Below, piece by piece: positions 34,545 through 46,850 of a stretch of 64,000 bases of DNA; the stretch's first letter is position 1, and every line of letters begins with the position of its first letter. Position numbers and translations under genes: made by a program. The DNA is from Marsupella aquatica (Eukaryota; Marchantiophyta), in the NCBI GenBank assembly GCA_973895155.1, contig OZ316892.1, positions 25,854,001 through 25,918,000 on the forward strand. Reading direction: 5' to 3'. The notes below the pieces were generated by a model, which was not told the origin of the DNA, ran no database searches, and saw only the letters and a program-made list of their open reading frames with translations.

Positions 34545-36092
34545 AAATGTACTACCTTTGGGTGGGTGAGGAGAGGGGGGATTGGTTTCCTACATAAATG
34601 ATGAAGGGCATATGGGATACTCGAGGGGTTAACTAAGTGTATATTTTGGGGTACCACGTGTAATCCTAACCTAATATAAATAGACCTATTTTATAAAAAA
34701 AATATTCCAAAAATATTCTCTATTTTTAATGTTAATAATTTATTGCTATTTTATAAAAGGTATATATTAAAGAATATTCTATAAGCATGAGTTTATAATA
34801 CCTTCTTTTGTCTCCTATGCTTTTTAAAAATTTAGTTAATTTTTACCAAAAATATTTATTTTGGATCGCACGTGGTTCCTAAAAATTTTGATAGTCAACC
34901 CCCCGAGATGGGATCTCCAATGAAGTATAAAGGTCCCACCCCTTATTGATTGAATGAAGTGCACTAAATAGTAGTGGTGAGATCCCAAAACATGCTCCTA
35001 TGTCCTATGGGTAAGGTAATGAAGAATAACACAACCAAATTCCCAAGTATATATATAAGGATGTATGGAAATTTTCAAATTGTTAGTGGCAAGATGTGAG
35101 TGATGAGAAACTGCAATCCGCTAGCAAATTACCTTAAAGTTCACCACATTATGTGATTCGTCAGACTGAACAAACAAATGAACAATCAAACAAAAGTAGG
35201 ACAAAAGTAGGGTTTCTTTTTGCTCACTTCTTTTGCGTTTGGTTTTGTCCACTTGGGACCTCTCTTGTTTATTCTTTTGTACTCTATTTGGCCTTTTTCT
35301 ATATAAAGTATGTGTATATTCTCACACTAAACCTCACATTATATGTGTCACTTGTATGAAATCCATTCCATTAAACCCTAACACTTGAACTGATGGCAAG
35401 TACCTTGAGCACTATTTGTTTTTCTATGGCCTAGAATTATTTAGTTTGTGGGATTTTTTGTGACACTTGGCCAAAACCCATGCACTCACCAACCCTCCCC
35501 TATGGCCCACACCCACACACAGGGACTTGAGACAGAAGCCAGTTGGCTCCTAGTCCCAATCTCCCAGCCACCTGAGCTAGATCAGTGGGTAGATTTGGGT
35601 CCAGGTAAGTGCACATCAAAATATGATATACATGGTGTACAACATCCTTGCATACCATGATAAATTTCATTATGTTCTATAAATCAATGTGCGATATCAT
35701 TCCATACCATGATGAACCTCACTATTGTTTTTTTAATCAATGAGTGCACACCATATATTACCACAATTTGATGGGTGATTAGAGGGTAGATTTTTGCAAT
35801 TAGTCTACACAACAGAGGAGACCTGTGTGATTTTTGCGATTAGTCTACACAACAGAGGAGACCTGTGTGTGATTACCGACAGGGGTATATTTTTGTGGTC
35901 TCTACAGGTGCAAGTCTTTAAGAAATGTATTATAAACTCATTGATTCTTTGATGGGGAATCCTCGTTGTCGCCTGCAACTGCTGTTACTGTAGGAGATTT
36001 AAACCCTTACATTCTTTTGGATGAATCTCCACAAGTGGTTGTAGTGATTTTGATTCTAAACATGCACTATCCTGGATGGTTTCTTTGTGCAG
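34545..36092. other. AT-rich repeat-like spacer between the two gene relics
   Basis: No gene is recognised. The stretch 34654-34800 resembles 45284-45420, and 'gtctctacaggtgcaagtct' at about 35898 resembles 45433-45460. A short direct repeat ('tttttgcgattagtctacac' type) occurs at about 35792-35870. Confidence 0.5.
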
Positions 36093-37696
36093 ATATTGAA
36101 ATGTATCAAAGAACTTTGAACGGACCCCTTCACGTTAGAGTACTTGCAACGAGCTGATGCAATGAAGCATCTTGTTCCGTTTCTGGACAAACGGGAGGGC
36201 CTTACGTTTCACAGATACATAATCAGGTGTGAGGTTCCCAAAATGTGACCCTAGTTTATACGTCTTAAAGATAGTTGCGTACTTAGATTAGGGGCAGATG
36301 AAGCTATGACTCATCCTCGAGATTTTTTTGTGAAATCCAGATTAGATCTAATGAGAATATGACAATTCAGTTACTACGACAAGTATCGGTTCTTTATATT
36401 GCTCTCAACTTGACAAACACGTCCAGTCGATGTGGATGGTTGTCAACGTCCAGGAATATTGTTGACGCTAACGAGGTTGTTTGTGGTATTCTCGCAGGTG
36501 CTAAATGCTTTACACAATCTATGCAAAATCAACAAACGGCGGCAAGAACAGGCAGCTGAAAGTGGCATCATTCCTCACTTGATGCATTTCATCAAGGAGA
36601 ATTCTCCTCTAAAGCAATTTGCGTTGCCTTTGTTGTGTGATATGGCTCACGCCTCACGTTATACGAGAGAGCAATTAAGAGCACACAAGGGCCTAGAGGT
36701 CTATTTGAGTCTTCTCAATGATGAGTACTGGGCAGTCACTGCTCTGGACTCTCTTGCAGTCTGTCTTGCCCATGATAATGAACAGCGAAAGGTGGAACAA
36801 GCCTTAGTCAAGAAGGATGCTTTGCAAAAGCTGGTGGCATTTTTCCAGTCCTGTTCGGGACCTCTTTTGGAGCCGTTTCTTAACATCATCACGTAAGTGC
36901 TTCTATTTGTTGTTTGAGAGACCAGTTATTGACTTCATCGCACTTCAGACGTATAATGCCAAAACGTTTTTGGTTGCATGGTCCTTGGTATTGGATTCGT
37001 TACCACTGATCATTAACATAAAGGTAGCCGTTTCTGTTTTGTGCCTGCAACCGCAGCCCCTAACGATGCACTGGGTCAAGTCCTACGGACATGGAAACCT
37101 GTTTCTGCAATGTATTGTTTGGTGAACTCACCGTTGCATTGATGCGGGGAAAGACGATTTCAATTATCCGTCGCTTGAAACGTTTTGCAGGAAATCTGTC
37201 CGCTTGAATACAGAACTAGCTGTGTCTGGTTTGACGCCACTTCTGGTGGGAAGGCTGGATCACCAAGATGCCATTGCTCGCTTAAATCTTTTGAAACTCA
37301 TCAAGGTGAGGATTGCATGTTCTCATCATAGTACTCTTCGTCGTCTGTTATTTTGATGGTATCCTGAGTTTGAACCACAACTCTTGTCCGCAGTTACTTA
37401 ACGTCTGTTGTAGCAGATTTATTACAAGACAGGTGGGTCTTGATGATGACGGGAATTAAGCTTCGAGTCATTGTAATTTGTTCTTTAATTCACATGCTTT
37501 ATAAACTGGGGTTTTACCTGCAGGCCGTCTATGAGCACCACCCCCGACAAAGCAGCTGATTGTGGAGCACGATTTACCCCAGAAACTTCGTGAATTGATT
37601 GAAGATCGGAACGGTGAACGCTCTGGCGGTCAAGTCCTCGTGAAACACATGGCCACAGCTCTACTCAAGGCTCTTCACATCAACACTGTTCTTTAG
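36093..37696 (+). pseudogene. MAP3K-epsilon 3'-terminal fragment, decayed
   Basis: Four exon equivalents, 36093-36226, 36498-36892, 37191-37305 and 37524-37696, encode the C-terminal armadillo-type region of plant MAP3K epsilon kinases: 'ILKCIKEL', 'YLQRADAMKHLVPFL', 'VLNALHNLCKINKRRQEQAA', 'HLMHFIKENSPLKQFALPLL', 'LDSLAVCLAHDNEQRKVEQA', 'GRLDHQDAIARLNLLKLIK' and a final 'QVLVKHMATALLKALHINTV'. Lesions are TGA at 36117-36119, a frameshift near 36206-36212, and a one-base loss near 37546-37551 ('HHPR' then out of frame). The kinase domain and all earlier exons are absent. Family role: it acts with MOB/SIK-like partners in cytokinesis and cell-plate signalling. This copy is non-functional as read. 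Confidence 0.9.
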
Positions 37697-40600
37697 TCAG
37701 AGTTGTCCCTTTACCAGAACAAAAAGTTACTCCCTAAAGAGTGCAAAAAGTTACTCCCTAAAGAGTGCAGCACTGGCTTGAGCCCCAGCCACCCTTGACA
37801 ATGTCCCCCATGGTACACATTCCATGGCCTTTCGAGGGTTGGAAATCTTGAATGTGTCTTTGAACCATTTAAGATTGCATGCGACCTTTCTAAAGGTTGT
37901 ACTAATTATTTGCGAGATCTTGCCATTATTTTGAGTAAATTTGTCAATATATTTGAGCTTTCTCATTCCTGACTTGCAATTCACAGAGCAATTACAAGCA
38001 CCACAAGACAAGTACTGGGCCAGCTTGCCTGTCTATGGCTGCAAGGTTTTTAACAAGTGCCTTCCGATTAGCACAGCAGCGTCTGTTGATGCTGTAACAA
38101 CAGTACCACAACATATTAATCAGATAGATCTTCGCAGGTTCATTCACACCGTTATGGAATAGAGAGAACAAGTACACCTGATTCAACTCTCGTTACATAG
38201 CAGTTGCCAGCAGAATGTCTGCTGCGTTGACTTTCTGTGTGGACCTGGTAAGCTGCTGCAGTGAGTAGTATTATATATCTTGGGGAATTCAAGTCGCATT
38301 TGTGGTTTATTTGCATGATCTTTGCTTAACACCTGACTAGTCTATAGGAACACTACTTGTGGGAGTACATGCAGTGTGTAGGCGAGATTTCCTCTTGTGC
38401 TGTGACATGTCCTTTCCCTGGTGTTAGTTCTGTCGATCGAGAGTCAAAGTCTTTGGATTGAAGCCTATGACATGCTGCAAATTTGGGACTTGGCTCTCTT
38501 TGGGAGTATTTCTACCTGCTAACCCGTCTATTGCCGACTATGCTCATGGCTTCCCAACTCTTGGATACTAGCCTGAAGTTCATTGACAGGTGAGGCTCCT
38601 TTCTATTGAATATGAAGAGCAGCGAGTTTGGGAAAGAGGATGGTGGATGTTGGATGGCATTCATGGTTAGAACAAATATTTGGCAACAGCCAAGCTTCCT
38701 GGGCGTATCTGGTGGCCTTTGTGGAAGGTGCAGGAGGATAGGGTGCAAAATATATTGCACCTGCAATGCACTTGAGGTGGACTGGAGGAACTTGGTAAAG
38801 CAGTCTGTAGCAGATGTGCTGGAGGAGCTTAGAACAGAAGCTGCAGAACTGATCGGATAACGTTATTTCTGGTAAATTTTGATGCTGTAAAGATATTATA
38901 GAGATATATATTAGGTTACATCAGGTCATCTTGATTTGGAGTATATATGTCTAGTTATTGTTACAATTATGTTGAAGTGATCTACAAACCATGTTGCGTC
39001 ACAATTGGTGACAAGATTATCCATTGACCAACTTCGGATCCTGCTTTTACGAGTTCAGCTTGAGATCTGTTTGATGGTACTCGCAGTTCCGTTTGTTGTC
39101 TCCTTTGTATTATTTGTGCGTTGTTCACAGCCTCCTGGGGTAAATGCAAGGTCTTGTTACCTACTGTGACTCGTCATGGACGATCGAGGCAGGCATACCT
39201 CGAGACCTTGTGACCCTGGCTGAGCGCAAATAGAGGACCGAACTGGATCATGGCATTGCTAGTCTGCATTCGTCGCATCGGAGATTTCTGCAGGAATCGA
39301 GGAAGACAGTCAATAGTCAACCAGTTTGAGGGATAGGAGAGCACTAGGTCAGCATGCTAAGACTTCAGTAAGGAACGGGAAAATGTTTGCTCTTTTATGT
39401 GCCATTCATGGCGCTACCGTCGAAGGAGTTCGAGCCACGACAAAGGGAGCACAAAACCAGAGTGGAATTTTCCGAAAAGTTGGGGTCCGAAGGGCTCAAG
39501 GACTAACTCAAGACAGAGGACATTGAGTCTTCTGGGTATGTTCAGCCCGGATTTCTGGAAATGTTGGAGTCTGGGCTAATCGATCACAGCACTAAGGATG
39601 CCGTCGATGCATTAATTGGGAGACAACTGGGCGATTGAGGTCAACCAAGATGGCTAAGCATTGTGAGATGCAAGCGAATGCATTCCGCATTGGATTGGTA
39701 CTTCGAGGAACAGTTAATCCCATTTGGGCAGTAGGGGATTGAGGTGAGCCAAGTGTTGCTTCAAAGCATTTGTTCCGTGATCTCAAGCACTCGGTGGGGT
39801 AGTGGAATTTTTTGTTAAGAATGTAGGACTTGGGTGCTCTTGCGCCAGAGACAATCTTATGTCGATTAATTCTTGTTTGACACGAAGCTCTGATGAAACT
39901 AGCCACTTTTGGTACTCAAGGGAATCCTTCCTCCCCGATCAACATGCAATGAGCTACGGTCTTATGGTTCGTCTTGTCCCTAGTTTTGCTCGATATATGG
40001 CTTCTAAAGTACGGCAAGGAGCGCATTTTGGTTTCTGCCCGACGAAGGATTTCTCAGTGTGTTAGCTATAGTCTTGATTTTGGAATGCAGAATCAAAGCC
40101 ATCCACAATCATGCACCCAGCATGTATGTTCAGTATTTCCATTTTGAATTCAAGTGGCCGCATTTTGGATGTTCCACTGCGGTGAAATGTGTGGATGTCG
40201 TGAGACACATGACTGATCAGCTGTTGAAATTGACCGGGAGAAATTACTCTTGCCCATCGTACTTTTGAATCCGGACACCTTATTGCAAGAGAGTCCTATT
40301 ATGGATGTACCAATAGGTTATAAATTCAAGGAAATGTTAGCATTCACACCAGCCAGAGAAAACTCGTTAGTTGGGATAAAGCAGGCGTGGTCATTGACAA
40401 AATTTTATTTTTGCTAAATTTCTGGAAATTGTATAAGGGAGGGGATGAACGGGGTATGAGCTGTATGTCTTGGGCTTCGCTTCGGGAAAGTTTGCATCTG
40501 AATAACGGAGATTGATACAATTGTAGGCAACAGTATTTCTTCCATTAGAACCTTACAGAATGAAGGCAATATTCAGCATCACTACCATCTACTATGACCC

Positions 40601-41300
40601 GTGCATCATTTGCTAAGGCTCTCTACTTTTGATAATTTGACTATCGAGTCTTTTGACGTTTGGGGAGGTATCCACACTCAGCAGGTAACTCTACAACAGC
40701 CGTGTTGGAAAAAACTAGGAAAATATGGATTTTGATCCTTTCATTCTCCAGCCTATCTTTGCGGCGAACGAGGAAATTTCGAAATCTGGCCGTTTAAGAA
40801 CACTTCCTTGCTTTCAAATGCGTATAGGATGTATAGCTTGTAAGGCGTCAGTTCTGGACCTCATGCTTGAGATTCGCGAGCTGGTTAGTGAGAAATCACG
40901 TTTCCAACTTGTACTGTGATGTCCCGATGCGGCTCGGTTTGAGAGATAAATTGCAATGTTTCCTTTATGATCAGCTCTTCCAACTCGTGTAATGATTAAG
41001 TGAAGTCCCTCGTGTGACAAAAATATGGCAATGTTTCCTATAAGTATTCAAACTTGTAGTGCGATCGCCCCACCTGACTCGTTTAGAATTGACTCTACCT
41101 ATTCGTAGTGAATCGTTTGGAATTGACTCTTCCTATTCGTAGCTAGTAACTTGAGTAGGAAATGCATGTCCATAGTTTGACCACTTGATTTCGCATATCT
41201 GGACAAGAAAAGATATGCTGCGGCAAACCATCTGGAAAGTGTCCAAGAAACTGTACTGCTGAGGTAAATAGAAACCGAATTCCAGAAAGTATGGATGAAA
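37697..41300. other. Intergenic, no intact gene recognised
   Basis: An ORF at 38606-38860 (+) ends 'WRNLVKQSVADVLEELRTEA' and looks protein-like but matches no family that I know. At about 39409-39640 a plus-strand frame reads like coding sequence with several stops. 'gcaaaaagttactccctaaa' type sequence is duplicated at 37725-37765, and 'atcgtttggaattgactct' near 41080-41130. Confidence 0.35.
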
Positions 41301-44059
41301 TTAGGATGAAAAGTACTTCCACCAACTTTTGGTATCGGACGTGTTCTTCAGCGGTTGTAGTACAGTTGCAGCTTTCACAACCACCCGGCCCTTGCTGTCC
41401 TGTGTGTAACCTACATTGATTCCCTCAACAAGAACATGATACAGTACTTCGACTTCTTCAGCTGCAATTTGGGCATCGTCAGAGTCTGTGGGGATGTTCT
41501 CTTTAACGGTAGCGGGCAAGATGGTGCTCAGCAGCTCAGGATCAGTCACCTCACTAACACTCGTGCCACGAATAATATCGGCAAGAACACTTAGCTTGGC
41601 TGGGTGGGGTTTGTGTCTTTGATTCAGTGAGCGAATATCTCTTGACAGAACCTGGTTAAGGAGACCCTGCAATTCCTCAGGGCTTGAATACAAAGAATAT
41701 TTACCCTGCAATTGCATCCGAAGAAAGTGGGTTGTCAGTTCAGACATACGACAGGTTACATCTTTAAAAAACCAATGCAGCGCACCACATGAAATTCTTC
41801 CCCCAACAGGTGCCATATCAGCGCATTCTAAAAACTTGGTCGTCAATTAGGAAGATATTGCACTCGGTATATGATGTATACCATACCATTGTTGTCCAAC
41901 ACTCTACTAGATCACTCTTAAATGTGTCCGTTAACTCCACCGAATGCACAGCAATGATATCATCAGCATCTCCTGCCTATAACACAAAAAAGTTGCAGTT
42001 TCAGCGCTGACCGCTACTAAACAGAACAATGACAAAGTCGATTGAGGGAGGCAAGAATCACGATAGCAAAAATTCAGCTTAGCTACCAAGAATACAGATT
42101 AATCTACATCAACTGACAAACACTGAGTGAGAATTAATTAACCTGGACAAAGCTGGGAGCCTTGGCCTCAGTAACAGCATCACAATATGGCAGATATGGT
42201 TTCACATCAAGCACTGGCTGCAAACAAACAGTTAGTTTTTTACTACGTTTATCAGAGAGTCAATTTACACCCACAAGCCATGTGATATGGCAGATTTTGC
42301 GATTGCCGAAGGAATAGCTCTGCCATAAAATTATCTCCATTTTGGCGGGGGGATGTGACAACACAGCAACACCTTTTATGCCAACATTCGAATATGCAAA
42401 TTTAGAGAAACAACCCACATACCGTGCCATCAACAAGATCAGCGCCCGAGATAAACAGCCTCCCTCTATGTACCCCTTCAATCTGTGGTCACCAAAGTGA
42501 ATGATGCATCAACTCAACATAAGACAAGAATAAGTCCAGGGTAACTTCACAACCGACCACATCAGATTAAAGGCCGCAAGAATAGATTTACTCTAAACCT
42601 GAGGTGTGCCACGAGATGACCATCTCCTCCCAGTCCTTCGTTACATGACGACTAACATCCCAAAAACAACCACAAATATTTCTATATAGGCAGTTCTAAA
42701 AGGACAACTGACAAACCTTTGCAACAGTGAGTCCAATTGGCAGTGGACGATGGGGTGTACGAGTGGCCAGCACCCCCACTTTCTTGCCGTCTAGCCTTGG
42801 AACGTGTACCTAAAGGCCATTCTAACCCAAAATTAGTGTAAAGCTCCTACCAATCTGGAAGAAAAATAAAATAATAATAATAATACAAAGAAATCTCTTA
42901 CGTTAACAATTAAAAACCTTCTTAGCGTTATCATACCGTCACACTTCACTCATAAGTCGGAGCTCATCTACACCAGGAACAACATCAATCAAGCTCGAAA
43001 AAGGTCGTTATACATTGAATTTTACTATCTACTTTGATGATTGAGAATTACACACCTTTGCTTTGAAATCACTGTGAGCAGGATTTTTCCACAACCTTGG
43101 CAAGTCGGTGTTGGCGTGAAACACATAGAGCAGCCAGCAGTGAGAGTACTCCATTAAGCCCTCAAAAGCTTCTGCAGGCACTCCTCCTGGAGTCAGCTCT
43201 AAGCATGCCCTAGCCTGGGTCACGAGCAAAGGCTGTCTTGGAGTTCCATTTCTGAAGGGTGTCCAAGATTTCACAGGAGAAAGTACCCAGATTAGATGCA
43301 TAACAGTTTCGTTTGAACAAGAGATTGACGTTCTAAATTATTGTCAATTATTTTCGACAGAGTGCAGCAATGCTAGATAATATATCTTACCTTGTAGAAA
43401 AGCATGAGCGAACCGTGCCGATCGGGGTCATGGGATATGCTGTCACACTTGCATTCTCACAGTTGTCGCCCACCAGTGCATCCCTCAACTCCTGCATTCA
43501 GCATCACCCACTGTCGTGATGTGTTTTATAGCCAGTCATACCCAATCTGCAGCAGATTACAGGTTGTTGGGTAGTGAGGGGACACCCATTTTGAGACTGC
43601 AGTGTGGCTTCTAATCAATCCTCGAGTACTAATTTCGTCGATTCAGGGCACGGGGTCTTCAGCCGTCGATGACAGGCCTTTCGTGTGAGGATTATTTAAG
43701 GTCTGCAGAGTTGTTGAATCCAGGTAACTGATGTTGACAAGACTTAAAGAATATGGAGGCGTATTATACACCCTTCGTGCGATGAGACTAAGAATGAACA
43801 CAAGTGCTTACAAAGTAGTCGCATAAAACAGAGAAGCTATCGAGCTAAATCAGAGGTGCTGCATAAAAAGTTTTACCTGTTGGGCACGAATCCGGCCAGT
43901 TCGCTCTGCAGCACGCTCTCTCTGTGTGGCCTTCAGCTCCTTCTCAGAGTCCTTCAATGCAGCTTTCAACTCTTCTACCTTGCGTTCCAGAAGTCCAGAA
44001 GAATTCTTCGCTACCACTTTCTGCACTGCAAGTCTCCACCACGATGTGAATGTCTCCAT
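41301..44059 (-). CDS. TRMO: tRNA (adenine(37)-N6)-methyltransferase, TrmO/TsaA family
   Basis: Eight exons join in phase on the minus strand: 44059-43877, 43491-43391, 43251-43056, 42809-42717, 42482-42423, 42217-42143, 41976-41887 and 41705-41301, about 400 residues. After a coiled, charged N-terminus ('RKVEELKAALKDSEKELKAT') comes the TsaA/TrmO barrel: 'YPMTPIGTVRSCFSTRNGTP', 'RQPLLVTQARACLEL', 'GLMEYSHCWLLYVFHANTD', 'GVLATRTPHRPLPIGLTVAK', 'GRLFISGADLVDGTPVLDVK', 'PYLPYCDA'. A C-terminal extension follows, as in plant and animal members. Family role: SAM-dependent N6-methylation of t6A37 in tRNA-Thr. A longer open frame upstream of exon 8 suggests possible intron retention. Exons 2-5 also exist as a broken copy near 34 kb. 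Confidence 0.93.
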
Positions 44060-46063
44060 ATTCTTTAAGTCTGGTCAACATCAGTGAAAGAGAAAATGTC
44101 TCTCTCGCTCTCGCTCTGTCTGCCCCCCACTCTCTCTCGCTGACTGCGGAGCAAGCTCGTCGTTACGTCCGCACTGGGCGTCGTCGTCGTCGTCGTAGTA
44201 TAGCAGCCAGCACAGATCATTCTACTGAGCACTGCTTCGAATGTATGACAGAAGATTTGTTCCGCCTTACTCTTTTCCTTGCGCCGCCTACGTGCAGGCG
44301 ATAGGGCTCCGATTTGATGCGACCGGCCGTTCAATTCGGAAGGCGTTCGTGCTCAGGAGTGTTTCCAATCTCTAATAATTGGTCCGTCCCTCCAGTTCGT
44401 TCTCTGGGCGGAGTAGTCTCGAACGGAGTGGTGTGGTGTGGAGCGGGTTGCGGTGCTGTAACATTACTCGCTTACATTGGACTTCCTAGGTTGCTTTCTT
44501 TGTTGCTCTCTTATGATCGAGCTCATGCCGACGGGATGCTGCTGCTTGTGAAGGAGATAAGCTGTTGCACGGTTTGGGTTTTGCTTCACCGTGTTTCGAG
44601 TCTGGTACTGCGGAAGAGAAGTGAAGGATGAACAGCCGCTTTCTGTCTGCACTACTGGAAAGCATGTTGGGTCCGTAGTTCGCACTATCTGGATTGGGTA
44701 TTAGCATGATGAAAGGAGGAAGTAACGGAGTCGACAAGGGTAGAATGCAGAAATCCTTTGAGGTTATGGGTGGCGAGATTAGGAATGTAACAAACCGCAA
44801 CAGTTCTAACAAACTGATGCAGTCTATTGAGGGCTTTGAGGGCTTTGAGTGCTTTCTACCAGGGCTGTAACAGAGCCCTACTTTTAGTGGTACGGTACGA
44901 CTCTAGACCAATCCAAGACAGGAATCGTAGGAGAAAGCGGGCTGCCCATTTTCGCACCTCCGGAGGTCCGATAGTCTAGCGCCCGGATGAGAGTCCCGAG
45001 CCGGCTGGCCTGAGCTAATCCATACCAGAATGCAGGTTTGGTTGTTCCCACAGCTCAACTTGTCGTGCCAGTCTTCTAAAGCTCCGGGCAGGCTGAAACA
45101 ATGGTCGTGATTGATTCTATCCTGAAAAAAGATGGACTAAATTGTCGCGCCCATCTTGTAAAGTGGCCCTTAGGTGAAGAATTGGAAGGCACTCCGAGCT
45201 GCTTGGAGTGCAACATGTGCGGAGATGTAGGCTTTCAAGACCACCTACTGCACTGTTCTATAATGTTTGACCTCGAAGTATAACAGAATACCACGTGCAA
45301 TTCTAGCCTAGTATAAATAGATCTATTTTATTAATATGTTATTTTATAAAAAATATATATTAAAAAATATTCTATAAGCATAAGTTTATAATATATTCTT
45401 TTAGACTCTAAAAAATAGTTCTTTTAGACCCTAAAAAATAGTCTCTACAGGGTGCAAGTCTTTACTCAGAGTTTCCTACACCATTTGGAGTGGCGAGAGT
45501 AGACTTGCAACTATTTACTGAAAGGCTTGACAGTCTTGCACCCCCAACATTTCTTCGTAATTTGGAGCAGTCCACAATATAAATGTTGGTTGATTTGACT
45601 GGTCATGACTAGTGGACCCTCCACTCCGCTGAAGCTCTAGTGATGTAGTCTTCCATCAAATATAGCCTCTTTAATAGTAGACACATCTACAGATCGTTCT
45701 ATCGGTTCTCCATATCTGAAGGCTCTATTGTGTGCCAGTGTGCATTACTGCATCAGATTAAAGTCAGGATATCTTGGTCCAACTTGTGGGTGTGGCCATG
45801 GTTCTAGAATGTCCTCCAAGAAGAAATCTACATTACTTTCCGTGGCAGGTAATATTTCTGGGCCATAAATTACAATGATAACCTTTAGTGTATACCTACT
45901 CCATTGGGAAGCGAGACCTTGAGCGCACCCTTGGAAGTAACTAGTGCCGTTTTGTCAAAAGTTGCGACGCCACCTGATTTAAACCAAGGGTTAGGTGATT
46001 TGATGATTGTTGTAGGAGAAATCCGAAGTGCAGCCTGTTTGCTCAAAGTTTGAAAGATCATCT
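44060..46063. other. TrmO 5' flank and unassigned DNA
   Basis: A CT-rich microsatellite (tctctcgctctcgctctg) near 44097 and a GTC run (cgtcgtcgtcgtcgtcgt) near 44175 mark the likely promoter and 5' region. ORFs 44314-44631 and 45101-45283 (+) resemble no known family. 45284-45420 is the AT-rich repeat shared with 34654-34800. On the minus strand about 45880-45600 reads like broken coding sequence ('NVDFFLEDILEPWPHPQVGP'). Confidence 0.4.
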
Positions 46064-46104
46064 TGTAGGAAACCGTCAGCTCAGACTAGGCAGCAATGCG
46101 GATC

Positions 46105-46616
46105 TTGATCTTGATCTACAAATCGCAAGGTACTCATCACTGATCAATGCCAACACTGAACTCGCAAATCGCAAGGTACTCATCAGTCAACTTATCTCCC
46201 ACAGTGGTCACCTCGTGCACAATCTCATCAAAGAGACTTAGGTGATCACGCATGTTCCCACCATCCTTCAGCTTCAACCTGAACAGCCGCTCCAACTGGT
46301 AAATACGAGTAGTCAATGAAGTACTCTGGTATAGCTAAGTAAGCGTATCCCAGATCTTCTTGGCGTTCCGATCCATCCCCAATACATTCTTGAGAATGTT
46401 GTTGGCCAAGAACAACTTGATTGTACTACACGCCTGCACCAACATGTCTTCCCACTCCTCACCTATCAGATTAGAGGGCTTCACTCTAGTGATGGTCTTC
46501 TCAAGACCCTGCTGGATCAACACGTTGGTCACCTTACGAGTCCAAAGGCTAAAGCTGACCTTCCCGTCAAACTTCTCCACCTCAAACTTTGGCGCTGCAA
46601 GCTTTCGTGAAGCCAT
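46105..46616 (-). pseudogene. Copia gag N-terminal fragment
   Basis: From ATG 46616 it reads 'KFEVEKFDGKVSFSLWTRKV' and 'NVLIQQGLEKTI', the usual start of plant Copia gag, then 'KKIWDTLT', a TAG at about 46337-46335, and 'LYQSTSLTTRIYQLERLF' in the same frame. A short duplication ('gatgagtaccttgcgattt' on the minus strand) sits where gag meets the LTR fragment. It has no protease, integrase or reverse transcriptase. Confidence 0.8.
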
Positions 46617-46762
46617 GGATGATTCCACAAACACATAGGGTACCGAACTACCTCCACTCAAAAATTTACCAATTAACCTTTATGAATGCATAAAAAACTG
46701 ACTTGAATAAGAAAGTTAATGGCAAAAATATTTTTGGGTCGCTCTTAGTTCGACCCTACTTC

Positions 46763-46850
46763 AGGTCGCCCTTGGAGCGAGGCTCCCCTTGGTGACTCCG
46801 GGTCGCCCTTGGAGCGAGGCTCCTTCGGGTCGCCCTTAGGGCGAGGCTCC
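46763..46850. repeat. Three copies of a GGTCGCCCTTGGAGCGAGGCT-like unit
   Basis: Copies start at about 46763, 46801 and 46828, inside the Copia leader. They are G+C-rich against AT-rich surroundings. A degenerate fourth copy ('ggtcgctcttagttcgac') precedes them at about 46738. Confidence 0.85.

Noticed and set aside
41789-42010. Plus-strand ORF over TrmO intron and exon 7
   Set aside because: It is antisense to a confidently spliced TrmO exon.
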